Notes: generated by a model from the sequence alone, not told the origin. 5,718 nt of DNA from Ruminococcus sp. (GCA_017481395.1 JAFUPE010000047.1:1-5718); one strand, 5' to 3'. Shown: positions 1 to 5,611, counted from the stretch's first letter. Numbers and translations are program-made.

Positions 1-486
1 CGTAATATTATCCAAATCAAAATTAAGCTCGTTACCCTGAAAAATATGGTTATCTATAACAGCAGATAAGAGATTATTAGCTGCCGTTAACGCATGCATA
101 TCTCCGGTAAAATGAAGGTTTATATCCTCCATAGGTAAAACCTGACTGTAACCGCCGCCTGCGGCACCGCCTTTGACACCGAAAACAGGACCCAAGGAAG
201 GCTCACGTAAAGCGATAATCGCCTTTTTGCCGATTTTAGCCATAGCCTGACCTAATCCGCAGGTAGTAGTTGTTTTTCCTTCACCTGCAGGTGTGGGGTT
301 AATAGCTGTTACAAGAATAAGCTTTGCATCAGGATTATTCTTTACTCTGTCTGCAAGCTCGTCTGAAAGCTTTGCCTTGTATTTGCCGTAAAGCTCAAGC
401 TCGTCAGTTGTAATGTCAAGCTGTGCTGCAATGTCTGCAATAGGTGTAAGAGTAGTCTGCTGGGCAATTTGAATGTCAGAAAGCAT
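1..486 (-). CDS. fhs: Formate-tetrahydrofolate ligase, N-terminal part (cut by left edge)
   Basis: Fhs joins formate to tetrahydrofolate with ATP, giving 10-formyl-THF for one-carbon metabolism in the cytoplasm; in acetogens it is a methyl-branch step of the Wood-Ljungdahl pathway. The 162 residues seen are about 29% of the usual roughly 556. They start [10 protein letters not shown] and include [10 protein letters not shown] (31-40) and the P-loop TPAGEGKTT (65-73). The family blocks [21 protein letters not shown] (split across 92-112), [14 protein letters not shown] (119-132) and IDNHIFQGN (144-152) follow. These are near-identical to the Fhs family from memory, so the call is firm. The ATG at 484-486 follows AAGGAG (495-500) with an 8-nt gap. 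It is transcribed away from the SEDS gene, from its own promoter. No frameshift is seen; the C-terminus lies beyond the window. Whether it serves acetogenesis or only purine and formyl-Met supply cannot be told here. Confidence 0.97.
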   Translation of the reverse strand, partial: MLSDIQIAQQTTLTPIADIAAQLDITTDELELYGKYKAKLSDELADRVKNNPDAKLILVTAINPTPAGEGKTTTTCGLGQAMAKIGKKAIIALREPSLGPVFGVKGGAAGGGYSQVLPMEDINLHFTGDMHALTAANNLLSAVIDNHIFQGNELNFDLDNIT

Positions 487-534
487 AAAATCGGCTCCTT
501 AATCTATAATTGTCATTTAAAAAAAGTTATTAAT

Positions 535-563
535 ATTATAGCAGATAATTTTTTTATCTGCAA
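535..563 (-). promoter_or_regulatory. Predicted sigma-A promoter of fhs
   Basis: Read on the minus strand, a perfect -10 TATAAT (540-535) stands 17 bp from TTGCAG (563-558), which matches the -35 consensus only in its TTG. Transcription should start near 528, giving a leader of about 42 nt that ends in the AAGGAG site of fhs. The leader holds a run of seven T but no riboswitch-like structure that I can see. The weak -35 is covered by the dyad at 541-561, which fits a regulated promoter. The promoter call rests on consensus and position only. Confidence 0.6.
541..561. promoter_or_regulatory. Perfect 8-5-8 inverted repeat, candidate operator over the fhs promoter
   Basis: The arms GCAGATAA (541-548) and TTATCTGC (554-561) are exact reverse complements around a TTTTT centre (549-553). 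The dyad fills the whole 17-bp spacer of the fhs promoter and overlaps four bases of its -35, so a bound dimeric repressor would block polymerase. It ends directly beside the -10. Arm length, 21-bp span and position are typical of operators. I do not recognise the motif as that of a named regulator. As a hairpin it lacks a following T-run on either strand, so a terminator role is unlikely. Confidence 0.5.
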
Positions 564-655
564 CACTTCAAAACAGGTTTTACGACAATATTTATTGAAA
601 TTAAGGCTTGGTTTTCGATATTATAAACAAAAAATTCTGCCTGCCGCATTTGGTC

Positions 656-684
656 TTGATATTTGCCTATTATTTAGATATAAT
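656..684 (+). promoter_or_regulatory. Predicted strong sigma-A promoter of the SEDS gene
   Basis: TTGATA (656-661) and a perfect TATAAT (679-684) are separated by exactly 17 bp, one base from full consensus. Start of transcription is expected near 690-692, which leaves a leader of only about 17 nt before the GTG at 708. This is a vegetative-type promoter, so the SEDS gene is likely expressed in growing cells and independently of the sporulation operon it faces. Confidence 0.75.
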
Positions 685-700
685 ATTATTCTGCAAAAAG

Positions 701-711
701 AAAGGCGGTGA
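701..711 (+). promoter_or_regulatory. Ribosome binding site overlapping the annotated GTG start
   Basis: AAAGGCGGTGA matches the anti-Shine-Dalgarno partner AAGGAGGTGA with one mismatch, but its GGTG part contains the GTG (708-710) itself. Spacing is therefore too short for that GTG and would suit the in-frame CTG at 717-719 (8 nt after GGCGG). An in-frame TAA at 681-683 closes the frame upstream, so no earlier start is available within the predicted transcript. Confidence 0.5.
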
Positions 712-1880
712 AAGCTCTGAAAAAGATTTTTCATGCTATTGGCGACTACTTTATAAACACCGATAAGATTTTGTGGTTTTTGGTAATATGCTGTACGGTG
801 TACAGTGCATTTTTGCTTTCATCTGTTGAGAGAGCAGGCGGAAGCTTTGTAAAAACTCAGGTTATTGCGGCTGTTATAGGAATACTAATTGCCATTATTA
901 TTTCAGTTATTGATTACGAATATATTGCTCGCTACTGGTGGGCGTTGGCTATACTTTCTTTGGGGCTATTTATGGCGGTGTTTCTGTTTGGTATGACGGT
1001 ATCGGGTACTGACGACACAGCGTGGATACGACTTCCCGGCGGACTTACCTTTCAGCCTTCGGAGGTTGTAAAGATATTCTTTATTATAACCTTTGCAAAG
1101 CATCTTGATGTACTTAAAACAAAAAATAAGCTTAAAACCTTTTTAGGTGTTATCAGCTTGCTTTTACATGGTGCTGTACCTATACTGATTATCCATATTC
1201 AGGGTGATGACGGTTCTGCACTTATATTCTTCTTTATTATGCTTGTAATGGCAGTTGTGGCAGGTGTACAGGGCAGATACTTTATAATTTTAGGCTCAGC
1301 TTTGGCAATAGGACTTCCCTTGTTGTGGAACTTTTTCCTTAATGATGAGCACAGAAATAGAATTTTAGCTTTGTTCGACCTCGACTCTAATGCTCTTACT
1401 ACTTACGGCTATCAGCAATACCAAAGTAAAGTTTCCATAGCCTCCGGCGAGCTTACAGGCTACGGTTTAGGTAAGGGATACAGAACAGGTGTAGGCTTTG
1501 TACCCGAGCAGGAAAATGACTTTATCTTTTCTGTTGCAGGCGAAGAGCTTGGCTTTATTGGCACAATCCTTATACTTATGCTTTTGCTTTCTATTATTGC
1601 AAAAGTTTTCTTTATTGGAATTGACGCAAGAGACAGCTTAGGAAGATATATAGCTTTTGGTATGTTCGGACTTTTAGCGGCACAAACGATTATTAATATT
1701 GGCATGGTCGTTGGATTGCTTCCTGTAATCGGCATTACGCTTCCCTTTTTCAGTGCAGGAGGTACTTCGTCTATGTGTCTGTATTTCGGTGTGGGACTTA
1801 TTCAGAGTGTTCATATGCATAAACAGAATAATGAGGTCATTAAGCTTAGCTACACCAGAAACGAAAGAATTAAAATTTAA
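708..1880 (+). CDS. rodA: SEDS-family peptidoglycan glycosyltransferase, RodA/FtsW type
   Basis: SEDS proteins polymerise lipid II into glycan strands at the membrane, with a class B PBP as transpeptidase partner; RodA does so in the elongation complex. The 390-residue protein has about ten membrane segments, beginning near residue 22. Family landmarks are QPSEVVKIFFI (116-126), QGDDGSALIF (165-174), VPEQENDFIFSVAGEELGFIG (split across 265-285) with the expected catalytic Asp271, NIGMVVGLLPVIGI (330-343) and PFFSAGGTSS (346-355). NIGMVVGLLPVIGI is closer to RodA than to FtsW or SpoVE. QGDDGSA differs from the usual QPDLGTA. The length is normal (about 370-400). The GTG start is uncertain because the ribosome site overlaps it; CTG at 717 would give three residues fewer. 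The gene stands alone between its own promoter and a terminator, with no PBP or mre neighbour. A sporulation paralogue (SpoVE-like) is the main alternative, less likely given the vegetative promoter. Confidence 0.85.
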   Translation: MKALKKIFHAIGDYFINTDKILWFLVICCTVYSAFLLSSVERAGGSFVKTQVIAAVIGILIAIIISVIDYEYIARYWWALAILSLGLFMAVFLFGMTVSGTDDTAWIRLPGGLTFQPSEVVKIFFIITFAKHLDVLKTKNKLKTFLGVISLLLHGAVPILIIHIQGDDGSALIFFFIMLVMAVVAGVQGRYFIILGSALAIGLPLLWNFFLNDEHRNRILALFDLDSNALTTYGYQQYQSKVSIASGELTGYGLGKGYRTGVGFVPEQENDFIFSVAGEELGFIGTILILMLLLSIIAKVFFIGIDARDSLGRYIAFGMFGLLAAQTIINIGMVVGLLPVIGITLPFFSAGGTSSMCLYFGVGLIQSVHMHKQNNEVIKLSYTRNERIKI

Positions 1881-1884
1881 CATC

Positions 1885-1920
1885 AACACCCGATAAAGGT
1901 TTTTGCCTCTATCGGGTGTT
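1885..1920. terminator. Shared bidirectional terminator between converging genes
   Basis: AACACCCGATA (1885-1895) pairs perfectly with TATCGGGTGTT (1910-1920). After one mismatch the stem continues for three more pairs (1897-1899 with 1906-1908), leaving the loop TTTTTG (1900-1905). The rightward strand is followed by ATTTTATA and the leftward strand by GATGTTAAATTTTAATT, so both U-tracts are interrupted and neither is ideal. The hairpin fills nearly all of the 43-bp gap between the SEDS stop and the spoIIIAH stop and begins 3 nt beyond the latter, so it most likely ends both transcripts. Confidence 0.8.
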
Positions 1921-1923
1921 ATT

Positions 1924-2469
1924 TTATACAGTAACTATACTTATATTTTCAAATGGTATATCACAGACTTCAGAAACTGCATCTTTAATAATTAATGCAG
2001 ACTTTTCATTCATCTCCCCCTCGGGAACTATAACCGTTACCGAACTGTCGCCGATTGAGCAAACACAGTCGGAAAATCCTTTTGCTGTTAAAGTGTTTTC
2101 TACGGTAATCTGATTCATAAGAAGCTCTTCAAGACTTGCAAGTTGAGCAAGGGCAGCTTCTTTAGAGTCTTCGTCGCTTTCTGTAAGAGACAAAGCTTCA
2201 AGTGCTATCCCCTTTGCCTCGTCAGCGGCTTTATCACGTTTAAGTCTTGCATTAGAAAAATAATTCTGCTGTTCTTTTGTAAGATTAGAAGCAAGGTTAA
2301 AATCGGTTTCGTCAACAGTTGCCGTTACATTGCTGTTTACGTAAGTAGCTTTACCAAGCTCCTTGGAATCTGTTTCGGGAGCTGCTGACATCTGCCAGTT
2401 TATGTAAACTGCTGCCCCCAATGCCAATACCAATGATGCCAGAACCACGTGTTTTCTTTGAATTTTCAT
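1924..2469 (-). CDS. spoIIIAH: Stage III sporulation protein AH (SpoIIIAH)
   Basis: SpoIIIAH is the mother-cell membrane protein whose outer domain binds forespore SpoIIQ, linking the two membranes during engulfment and forming part of the intercellular channel. The 181 residues hold one N-terminal membrane anchor (about 8-25), a polar linker, then YFSNARLKRDKAADEA (70-85), matching the YF..AR block that opens the family's ring-building domain. A helical Glu/Ala/Leu-rich stretch (86-118) and the alpha/beta end GFSDCVCSIGDSSVTVIV (131-148) to ENISIVTV complete it. It is shorter than the B. subtilis protein (about 218), mainly in the linker. Two cysteines lie as CVC at 135-137 with a third at 169, on the outer side of the membrane. 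ATG follows CGGAGGAT (2474-2480 region) at a normal distance. It is last in the operon, 12 nt after spoIIIAG and just before the terminator. Confidence 0.95.
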   Translation of the reverse strand: MKIQRKHVVLASLVLALGAAVYINWQMSAAPETDSKELGKATYVNSNVTATVDETDFNLASNLTKEQQNYFSNARLKRDKAADEAKGIALEALSLTESDEDSKEAALAQLASLEELLMNQITVENTLTAKGFSDCVCSIGDSSVTVIVPEGEMNEKSALIIKDAVSEVCDIPFENISIVTV

Positions 2470-2481
2470 ATTATCCTCCGT

Positions 2482-2925
2482 TTATAATAGTTTACTGACT
2501 GAAATACTGCTTGTACTTACAGACAAAACAGTTGTAAGCATTTTTGTTATTTTTTCTTTTACAACAGGGTCATCCCCGCCTGTACAAGCAACTGCTACAC
2601 CTCTGATTTTTGGTTCTAATATTTTAGTCAGAGTTTTATCATCATCAAGATAAATGTACTCATATGAGCTTTCGAGGGTTAAAAGCACCTGTGCCTCGCC
2701 TGTTCCTGCAATGTTTTCTATCATTGATACCAGCTGCTTGCTTAAATTTTCGCTATATGTTAAAGCTGAAAGCTGTGTTTCTTTATCGATATTCTCTTTT
2801 TCCGAAGTAAACTGTCCGCTTAAAAATATCAGTAAAATTGCGGCAAGACCAACGAAAACAAATATCATCCTTGCTTTGTCAGAGCTTAAGAACATCGTGA
2901 GTTTATCTTTACTTAACTTTTTCAT
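2482..2925 (-). CDS. spoIIIAG: Stage III sporulation protein AG (SpoIIIAG), compact form
   Basis: SpoIIIAG forms a large ring in the space between mother cell and forespore and is taken to be the channel core. The 147-residue protein has a cytoplasmic start, one membrane segment (about 19-36), and a ring-building domain. The latter includes YSENLSKQLVSMIENIAGTGEAQVLLTLES (split across 57-86), EPKIRGVAVACTGGDDPVVKEKI (split across 104-126) and LTTVLSVSTSSISVSKL (130-146). Those blocks are diagnostic. B. subtilis SpoIIIAG is about 229 residues; the difference lies largely between ..LTLES and EPKIRGV, where only some 18 residues stand in place of the long insertion that builds the beta-triangle. 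ATG overlaps the spoIIIAF stop by one base (TAATG), with AAGGAG (2931-2936) 5 nt upstream. No frameshift or broken end is visible, so the shortness looks natural. Confidence 0.95.
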   Translation of the reverse strand: MKKLSKDKLTMFLSSDKARMIFVFVGLAAILLIFLSGQFTSEKENIDKETQLSALTYSENLSKQLVSMIENIAGTGEAQVLLTLESSYEYIYLDDDKTLTKILEPKIRGVAVACTGGDDPVVKEKITKMLTTVLSVSTSSISVSKLL

Positions 2926-3401
2926 TACTGCTCCTTGATTATTACCTTTGGTGTTACCCGCAAATCAGCTTCTATGATTTCTTCTATTTTGTTTTTATAA
3001 AGCTCTTTGCTGTTATCTATATATATGATTATATCGGTTATATTTATTACTGAATTCTCGTTGCTGTTTACCGTAACCTTTACAAGCTCAGGCTTTATAT
3101 CCTCGGCAGAAAGAAGATTTAAGATATACTCTGCCATATAGTCGCCTGTAGTCTTTAAAACCGAAGCTTTAACGGTGTTATCTATATCCTCTGTATTCTC
3201 ATATGCCGAAGAAGTATCCGAAGATATTTTTATAACGTCTGCAATTTCCTTAAAGCAAGTAACCATACATATAAGTATAAAAAGACTTAATACAAGCCGC
3301 AGAACTTTTTCGCTGTTACCAACCGGCGCAAGAAATTTTATAAGAGTACAGGCAAACAACGAACAGCATAAAACCGTTACGGCAGTTGTTATGCCCGTCA
3401 T
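2925..3401 (-). CDS. spoIIIAF: Stage III sporulation protein AF (SpoIIIAF)
   Basis: SpoIIIAF is a mother-cell membrane component of the SpoIIIA-SpoIIQ complex with a ring-building domain outside. The 158 residues give two membrane segments close to the N-terminus (about 5-25 and 33-52) joined by the short loop KFLAPVGNSEKV, typical of the family. A polar linker (57-80) follows, then an alpha/beta domain (84-158) with TGDYMAEYILNLL (85-97), VKVTVNSNEN (107-116) and the closing helix and strand KIEEIIEADLRVTPKVIIKE. It is shorter than in B. subtilis (about 206). ATG overlaps the spoIIIAE stop (ATGA), and AGGAGGTG (3406-3413) lies 4 nt upstream, inside spoIIIAE, so translation is probably coupled. 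Sequence conservation in this family is low, so gene order carries part of the call. Confidence 0.92.
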   Translation of the reverse strand: MTGITTAVTVLCCSLFACTLIKFLAPVGNSEKVLRLVLSLFILICMVTCFKEIADVIKISSDTSSAYENTEDIDNTVKASVLKTTGDYMAEYILNLLSAEDIKPELVKVTVNSNENSVINITDIIIYIDNSKELYKNKIEEIIEADLRVTPKVIIKEQ

Positions 3402-4525
3402 GAGGCACCTCCTATGGTCATAATCAGTGCTGTTGTGATTATAAACAAAGCTATGATACAGAATATAACCGACAGAAGCAGAGAAAGCACCGTACTGATT
3501 GACGTTAACATAGACATTGGACTGTTAAGGTTTGTTGTTTCAGCAAAGGACTTGCACATATTCACTGTAAAAAGCCAAACCAAAAGTCTGATTATTACAG
3601 GGATAAACACGGTTACAATTGCTATAATTACAAATACGCCGACTCCGGATTTAAGTACACCAACGCTTCCGTGAACCGTTCGGTATGCCTCAGATAATGC
3701 TCCGCCTACAACCGGTACGAAAGACGACATAGTATACCTGAGAGCTCGAGAGGATATGTTATCTACCGATGACGAATATAAAGACTTAAGTGTCAGCAGT
3801 GCGGTAAATAACGTAAAGACAAATGACATTAACCATTTAATTGTTTTTGAGAAGAAATTAACCAAACCCGAAAGTTTTATATCCGGAACTATTGACGAGG
3901 AAATTCCCAAAGTAAGAAAACAACTTAAAAGCGGAGAAACCACTTTAGAAAACAGCTGTCCTACGCCCTCGGCGGCAAGCACCATCATTGTACAATAACC
4001 GCTTCCTGTAGCAGTTTGCCCCGAAGAAATAAGCACTGCTGTCATTACAGGAATAAACGAAAGCATAAAATCCGCGGCAATTTTTATGGAGCTTTCGGCA
4101 GTTTCTATGAGGTTACTTACAGGTAAAAGCAACACACAGGCAATGCACAGCGCAGATACAACCGATAAAACAGAAGAAAGCGCAGGATTGGAAACACTTT
4201 CAAAAACACCGCCGAAAGCCGCATACAACAAAAGTATAGCCAACACAACACAAACCGAGGGTAAAACTTCGCCAGCTTCATTACCTGCAGAATTTAACAG
4301 GTACACAACTATTTGGCTAAAGGATAAATTTTGCACCGTAGAAAAATCGCCGCTGTCAAGACCAATATCCTCTAAGGCTTCATTTACTTCATCAGGCAAG
4401 TTTTCACTTAAGGTATATGCACCTGATGCATTGCTTAAGTCTTCAAGAGTATCTGCTTTAACGTTAAAAGTTAATGATAAAATCAAAAGAAGACACATTA
4501 ATAAGATTTTAGAAGTCCGTTTCAT
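3398..4525 (-). CDS. spoIIIAE: Stage III sporulation protein AE (SpoIIIAE)
   Basis: SpoIIIAE is the large polytopic mother-cell membrane protein of the channel; its exact transport role is not settled. The 375 residues begin with a signal peptide (basic MKRTSK, hydrophobic 8-20, likely cleavage after VKA at 24). A short acidic outer region (25-75) follows, then about seven membrane segments (near 89-108, 117-139, 150-167, 178-208, 232-248, 295-319 and 342-370). The stretch SKTIKWLMSFVFTLFTALLTLKSLY (split across 226-250), RALRYTMSSFVPVVGGALSEAYRTV (split across 260-284) and GVLKSGVG is the conserved family core. Length is near the B. subtilis 399. ATG touches the spoIIIAD stop (TAAATG) with AGGAGG (4530-4535) 4 nt upstream in spoIIIAD's last codons. 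Its stop overlaps the spoIIIAF start. No anomaly is seen. Confidence 0.96.
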   Translation of the reverse strand: MKRTSKILLMCLLLILSLTFNVKADTLEDLSNASGAYTLSENLPDEVNEALEDIGLDSGDFSTVQNLSFSQIVVYLLNSAGNEAGEVLPSVCVVLAILLLYAAFGGVFESVSNPALSSVLSVVSALCIACVLLLPVSNLIETAESSIKIAADFMLSFIPVMTAVLISSGQTATGSGYCTMMVLAAEGVGQLFSKVVSPLLSCFLTLGISSSIVPDIKLSGLVNFFSKTIKWLMSFVFTLFTALLTLKSLYSSSVDNISSRALRYTMSSFVPVVGGALSEAYRTVHGSVGVLKSGVGVFVIIAIVTVFIPVIIRLLVWLFTVNMCKSFAETTNLNSPMSMLTSISTVLSLLLSVIFCIIALFIITTALIMTIGGAS

Positions 4526-4915
4526 TTATCCTCCTGCAAGGTCGGTTACTATTGACAACAGCTCTGAAAACAGCGGCAGTGATGAAACGAGCACAAATAT
4601 TTTTCCGCCGAAAAGAACAATATTCGACAGCGCGGCTTGTCCTGCATCTTTACAGGTATCACAGGTAAACTCTGTAAGAAAACAAATACCTACGCATTTT
4701 AAAAGCAGAGTAAGATACGTAGTGCTCATACCTGATGCAGAGAAAATTTCTTTTACGCCGCCTATAGCCTCAAGCAAAGCACCTGTAATATATGTCACCA
4801 GAATTGCCGAGGTGCAAATAGTAAGTATAAATGAATATTCGGCATTATTCTTTTTAAGGATTACTGCTAAAACAGAAGCAATAACACCTGCACTGCAAAC
4901 TGTTACGGCACTCAA
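4526..4915 (-). CDS. spoIIIAD: Stage III sporulation protein AD (SpoIIIAD), TTG start
   Basis: SpoIIIAD is a small polytopic membrane protein of the mother-cell SpoIIIA complex, related to SpoIIIAC. The 129 residues (B. subtilis about 133) show membrane segments near 4-20, 28-50, 67-83 and 100-120. The family block TEFTCDTCKDAGQAALSNIVLFGGKIFVLV (split across 81-110) aligns with the remembered Bacillus AEF...TKDAGQ...GKI. The start is TTG (4913-4915), overlapping the spoIIIAC stop as TTGA; no ATG or GTG lies in frame nearby, and the first residues align with the homologue's N-terminus. The ribosome site is weak: GGGTG (4924-4928), 8 nt upstream. Cys85 and Cys88 form CDTC beside KDAGQ. Output may depend on ribosomes leaving spoIIIAC. 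Confidence 0.95.
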   Translation of the reverse strand: MSAVTVCSAGVIASVLAVILKKNNAEYSFILTICTSAILVTYITGALLEAIGGVKEIFSASGMSTTYLTLLLKCVGICFLTEFTCDTCKDAGQAALSNIVLFGGKIFVLVSSLPLFSELLSIVTDLAGG

Positions 4916-5106
4916 AAACCGAACACCCGCTTTATTGTTTCAAAAAGATTTGAAATTTCAGAAATTATCATCATCAATGCTACCACAAGGCCTGCTATAG
5001 TTGTAAGCAAAGCTTGCTCTTCCCTGCCGCTGCGTATTAAAAGCTGATTAAGAATTGCTACGATTATACCGATAGCGGCAATTTTAAAAATCATATCAAC
5101 ATCCAT
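4912..5106 (-). CDS. spoIIIAC: Stage III sporulation protein AC (SpoIIIAC)
   Basis: SpoIIIAC is a tiny two-helix membrane protein of the SpoIIIA channel. From the ATG at 5104-5106 it has 64 residues (B. subtilis about 68). MDVDMIFKIAAIGIIVAILNQLL (split across 1-23) is the first helix, a basic-acidic loop IRSGREEQA (24-32) follows, then a second helix (33-50) and a polar end NLFETIKRVFGF. The MDVDMIFKIAAIG start matches the remembered Bacillus N-terminus MGVDVNLIFQIAGVG. GAGGT (5111-5115) sits about 4-5 nt upstream of this ATG. The frame stays open back to a TTG at 5119-5121, but that start would destroy the ribosome site and overlap spoIIIAB. It lies 7 nt after the spoIIIAB stop and overlaps spoIIIAD. 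Confidence 0.94.
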   Translation of the reverse strand: MDVDMIFKIAAIGIIVAILNQLLIRSGREEQALLTTIAGLVVALMMIISEISNLFETIKRVFGF

Positions 5107-5113
5107 ATAAACC

Positions 5114-5611
5114 TCAAACAATTAAAAGAGATATCGCACAGCCTAAAGAGAATCCTAACACTCTGTAAAGCTTAGACTTAGTACTTTCCTGCTCTTTAAC
5201 ATAATTAAGCCGTTCGGTAAATAACGTAGTGTATAGCTCAGTGTGGGCAATTTGACCCGTTACGTCGGTAGAGCCAAGTTGAGTTCCGAACTGAGTTAAA
5301 AGCTCTTTGTCGGATTCTGTTAGCGAAAAACTGTTACTGATTTTTCCAACGCTTTCTTCAAATGCCTTATCGAAGTGTGTATCGAAAGATAAGTTTTCAG
5401 AACTGAGAAGAGGAAAATCTTCAGCACACATACATTGCTCTACTACCCTTTTTGTGTCCATACCTCCGAAACAAATAAGAGTTTTAATTCGACTTATGGC
5501 ACCAACTATTGCAGTCAGAGTTTTTCGCCGATTAGTAAGCTTAATAGAAAATGTGTTACCTATAAGCGTAGCCGAGATTATCAGTACAAGTGAAAATATC
5601 AGCTTAATCAC
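5114..5611 (-). CDS. spoIIIAB: Stage III sporulation protein AB (SpoIIIAB), GTG start
   Basis: SpoIIIAB is a mother-cell membrane protein whose cytoplasmic helical domain resembles the type II secretion platform protein GspF and probably contacts the SpoIIIAA ATPase. From GTG (5609-5611) it has 165 residues (B. subtilis about 171). There is an N-terminal membrane segment (about 2-18), a basic stretch KLTNRRKTL, a helical soluble domain, and a C-terminal hydrophobic segment (LGFSLGCAISLLIV). LTESDKELLTQFGTQLGSTD carries the family's FG..LG..D block. The frame is open to an ATG at 5618-5620, but AGGAG (5621-5625) abuts that ATG and is 9 nt from the GTG. MIKLIFSLVLIISATLIG also matches the remembered homologue start MLKLLGAVLIVLAAT. 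It overlaps spoIIIAA by 8 nt. Confidence 0.94.
   Translation of the reverse strand: MIKLIFSLVLIISATLIGNTFSIKLTNRRKTLTAIVGAISRIKTLICFGGMDTKRVVEQCMCAEDFPLLSSENLSFDTHFDKAFEESVGKISNSFSLTESDKELLTQFGTQLGSTDVTGQIAHTELYTTLFTERLNYVKEQESTKSKLYRVLGFSLGCAISLLIV

Noticed and set aside
510..539. TTGTCA-N18-TATTAT as a second rightward promoter
   Set aside because: It overlaps the fhs -10 on the other strand and is weaker than the 656-684 promoter; AT-rich spacers yield such matches by chance.
541..561. The fhs-upstream dyad as a terminator
   Set aside because: No T-run follows the stem on the plus strand, and on the minus strand a T-run comes only about 14 nt later; no gene ends nearby.
469..711. An 80-codon plus-strand frame across the fhs-SEDS gap
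   Set aside because: It begins inside antisense fhs, crosses both promoters and the dyad, has no ribosome site, and has the composition of translated AT-rich spacer DNA.
1460..1889. Two minus-strand frames opposite the end of the SEDS gene
   Set aside because: Both are shadows of a clear membrane-protein gene, and one starts within the terminator region; neither has a ribosome site.
2925..3401. An internal promoter before spoIIIAG, as reported for B. subtilis
   Set aside because: By eye I found no convincing sigma-E, sigma-G or sigma-A match on the minus strand in spoIIIAF; absence is not proven.
2143..3998. Several plus-strand frames of 80-95 codons opposite the spoIIIA genes
   Set aside because: All are antisense to recognised genes, with no start signals or recognisable products.
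4086..5000. A 304-codon open frame on the plus strand opposite spoIIIAE and spoIIIAD
   Set aside because: It lies antisense to two firmly recognised genes, its product is a Ser/Thr/Lys-rich sequence with no family resemblance or membrane pattern, and no ribosome site precedes its start.
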